Assembly: GCA_018623785.1 (NCBI GenBank)
Contig: JAAZVD010000013.1
Location: 1 to 14,433 of the forward strand
Length of the DNA stretch: 14,433 nt
Direction: 5' to 3'
Source of the DNA: Bacteroidota bacterium
GTDB taxonomy: Bacteria > Bacteroidota > Rhodothermia > Rhodothermales > UBA10348
In this document: positions 12,593-14,433 of the stretch, piece by piece
How the letters are laid out: each line of letters starts with the position of its first letter
How positions within the stretch are numbered: the stretch's first letter is position 1
Program-made: the position numbers and the translations under genes
Notes under the pieces: generated by a model
What the model saw: the letters and a program-made list of their open reading frames with translations, nothing else
Told to the model about the DNA's origin: nothing
The model's database searches: none

Positions 12593-14433
12593 ATCGTATT
12601 TCTCTCGGATTGGCTGCCGGCCTCGCTACCGCGATGGCGTCCATTTTCGCACTGCCGAGCCGCGCCCAAGAGGCGGACTCGGTACGCGTCCTGGATGCCA
12701 TAGTGATCGAGGAGCAGCGCGATCATGAGCGTGCCTTCCCAGGCGCACTCACGCTGCGTCTGGACGCCCTCTCGGCGCAGGCTGCACCCGATGCCGCCCG
12801 GCTTTTGGACCACGTTCCGGGAATGTATGTTCGTCGCTCGGGGACAACAGGCGCCGCGTTGGCTTCGTTTCGAGGCCTTGGGGCGGCATCAACCCGGATA
12901 GAGTTCGAGGGCATACGGCTGGTTGATCCCGCCACAGGCTCCTTCGATCTTTCTCTCTTCCCACCGGCCCTCATCGGTTCGCTCTCCGTCATGTCCGGCA
13001 CCGCTGCCGGTTCGGTTCCCGGTGGCCGTATTGCGCTCGGAGTCCAGGAGGTATCTTCGGCCCGCGCATCGTTTCGAGGAGGAGCATTCGGATACCGTGA
13101 GGTGGCAGCCCGGGCGGGTCAGGCCGGCACGCATTCATCCATCTCGGCGCTTGTCTCGGTTTCTGATTCTGATGGCTCGTTTCGATACCGACATCCGGTA
13201 TGGATGGGGCATCCTGTCGTTCGGCGAGAAGGAGCTGATCGCAGACATGCCGCAGCTCTTGTTCATGTGCGTCGTGAGACACGGCCTGCTGCATCGCCCG
13301 GAAGCAGCCAGCGCGGAGCAGGGGCCGTATTTCGCGCCATGGTGCTTGCTACCCACGTTGACCGCTCTCTGCCGCCACTTTCCATTTCCTCGGCGGCGCC
13401 CGCTTCGCAGCAAGATGACTTGCTGCTGGCAGGCGTTCAAGTTCAGACGCAGTGGTCGGGTATGCCGGTTCGCGCTAGCCTCTCCACGACCCATAGCCGC
13501 TTTCAATACCGGCATCCTTCCCGGGATACCACGCGGGTAGTATTGGGGCAAATAGCGTTGCGCGGTCGCATCGACCGGGTGCTCTCCGCCCGCTGGACGG
13601 CGGCTGTCGAGCCTTCGCTGGCCCTCAGTCGTACGGCCACGGAGCAGGAGCATGACATCATTGATGGGGCGCTACGCATATCCATGGGTCATGTCCGGGA
13701 AGCGTGGATGGTAGGGGCCTTTCTCGACGCCCGGCATCGATCAACCCGTACATCGGCGCGCCCTTTATCCGAGACGGCTGCCACCCTGGCACCCGGTCTG
13801 TGGTGGACCCATGCGCTGCGTCCCGGACTGGAGTCCCGGGTAGCCGTTGCCCGGGTTCTGCGACTCCCGACCCTCAATGAGCGCTACTGGGTACCCGGAG
13901 GGAATCCTGCGTTGCGAGCCGAACGCGGCATGCAAGCCGAGTGGATGCTCTCCTACAGCCCCGGGGAAGCCGTCCACCTCCGCGTGGTCGCATTTCTGAG
14001 CCGCCTCAAGGAGCGCATCGTATGGCGACCCATCTATCTGGACGCATCCCGTCAAATCTGGACACCGGACAATGTTGCCCTGGTTGAAGGCCGCGGTCTC
14101 GAGGCCTACGTGCATTGGTCGCCTTTCCCGTCAACCAACGTGACGATCTCCGGAACGCGGCGGACGCAGCGGGATCGCTCCAACCCTTCGGCAGCCTCGT
14201 ACGGTCATCAGCTTCGTTTTGTAGCACCGTGGTCCATCCGTGGGACGCTCGAGTGGCAACACGAGTCTATGGGATTTTTCGGGTCATGGCATCACACTGC
14301 GCGTCGCTACACGGCAACCGATGGCTCTCTGTGGATGCCGGCATACCGGGTAGTCGATGCCGGTATGGTATGGCACGCCGCTGAGGATCGCTTTGGGCTG
14401 GATATCCGGCTGACAGCCTCGAATCTGTTCAAC
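12589..14433 (+). CDS. btuB: TonB-dependent outer membrane receptor, BtuB-like (3' end missing)
   Basis: This would take up cobalamin across the outer membrane using TonB energy. The frame is open for 615 codons from GTG 12589 to the last base with no stop, so the C-terminus is outside the window. It begins with a signal peptide (ISLGLAAGLATAMASIFA, cleavage near SRA|QE), a possible TonB box DAIVIEE, then a plug domain: LLDHVPGMYVRRSG, ASFRGLGAASTRIEFEGIRL and LFPPALIGSLSVMSG. The remainder is beta-barrel with LRLPTLNERYWVPGGNPAL, a signature of BtuB-like receptors, and it breaks off in a typical late strand ending TASNLFN. The upstream cobalamin riboswitch supports B12 as substrate. GTG was chosen because it opens the signal peptide and directly follows the terminator; ATG 12634 would cut into that signal. 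Shorter ORFs in other frames are shadows. Confidence 0.9.
   Translation, partial: MNRISLGLAAGLATAMASIFALPSRAQEADSVRVLDAIVIEEQRDHERAFPGALTLRLDALSAQAAPDAARLLDHVPGMYVRRSGTTGAALASFRGLGAASTRIEFEGIRLVDPATGSFDLSLFPPALIGSLSVMSGTAAGSVPGGRIALGVQEVSSARASFRGGAFGYREVAARAGQAGTHSSISALVSVSDSDGSFRYRHPVWMGHPVVRREGADRRHAAALVHVRRETRPAASPGSSQRGAGAVFRAMVLATHVDRSLPPLSISSAAPASQQDDLLLAGVQVQTQWSGMPVRASLSTTHSRFQYRHPSRDTTRVVLGQIALRGRIDRVLSARWTAAVEPSLALSRTATEQEHDIIDGALRISMGHVREAWMVGAFLDARHRSTRTSARPLSETAATLAPGLWWTHALRPGLESRVAVARVLRLPTLNERYWVPGGNPALRAERGMQAEWMLSYSPGEAVHLRVVAFLSRLKERIVWRPIYLDASRQIWTPDNVALVEGRGLEAYVHWSPFPSTNVTISGTRRTQRDRSNPSAASYGHQLRFVAPWSIRGTLEWQHESMGFFGSWHHTARRYTATDGSLWMPAYRVVDAGMVWHAAEDRFGLDIRLTASNLFN

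Noticed and set aside
12923..13540. 205-codon plus-strand ORF inside the receptor region
   Set aside because: It is out of frame with the receptor, whose frame continues uninterrupted from 12589 to the window end with recognisable plug and barrel motifs. I also considered a frameshift in the receptor here and found none.

Overview
The window looks like chromosomal DNA of a moderately GC-rich Bacteroidota-type bacterium, most likely of the Rhodothermia/Balneolia branch. This placement is an inference from gene order, from the protein style of FtsA and FtsZ, and from a TonB-dependent receptor under a cobalamin riboswitch; no 16S rRNA is present. I see no mobile element, CRISPR array, tRNA or rRNA.

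Region 1 (1-6829, + strand) is the distal half of a division and cell wall (dcw) cluster: the 3' part of mraY, a murD remnant, ftsW, murG, ftsQ, ftsA and ftsZ. The genes are tightly packed (ATGA overlap ftsW/murG, 4 nt between murG and ftsQ, ftsQ overlapping ftsA). Together they make lipid I and lipid II (MraY, MurG), polymerise glycan at the septum (FtsW), and build and anchor the Z-ring (FtsQ, FtsA, FtsZ). Two things are abnormal. The murD position holds only the C-terminal ligase domain, with changes in conserved motifs. No murC lies between murG and ftsQ. A 149-nt gap precedes ftsZ, which has its own strong Shine-Dalgarno (SD) sequence.

Region 2 (6830-8875, + strand) is a 384-nt spacer with an imperfect hairpin and a very strong intrinsic terminator. 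It is followed by a gene for a secreted, catalytically doubtful glycosidase-like TIM barrel fused to about six membrane helices.

Region 3 (8894-12071, - strand) is a three-gene cluster transcribed as tolC-type outer membrane channel, then MlaC-like periplasmic lipid-binding protein, then a GT-A-fold glycosyltransferase. It converges on the glycosidase-like gene with an 18-nt gap.

Region 4 (12072-14433, + strand) is a divergent control region. It carries a cobalamin riboswitch (closing stem 12235-12241/12433-12439), an intrinsic terminator whose hairpin also covers the likely SD, and then a GTG-initiated BtuB-like TonB-dependent receptor. The receptor frame is open without a stop to the window edge.

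The most noteworthy observations are the murD remnant and missing murC in an otherwise intact dcw cluster, the membrane-fused pseudo-glycosidase, and the unusually compact arrangement of riboswitch, terminator, SD and start codon.
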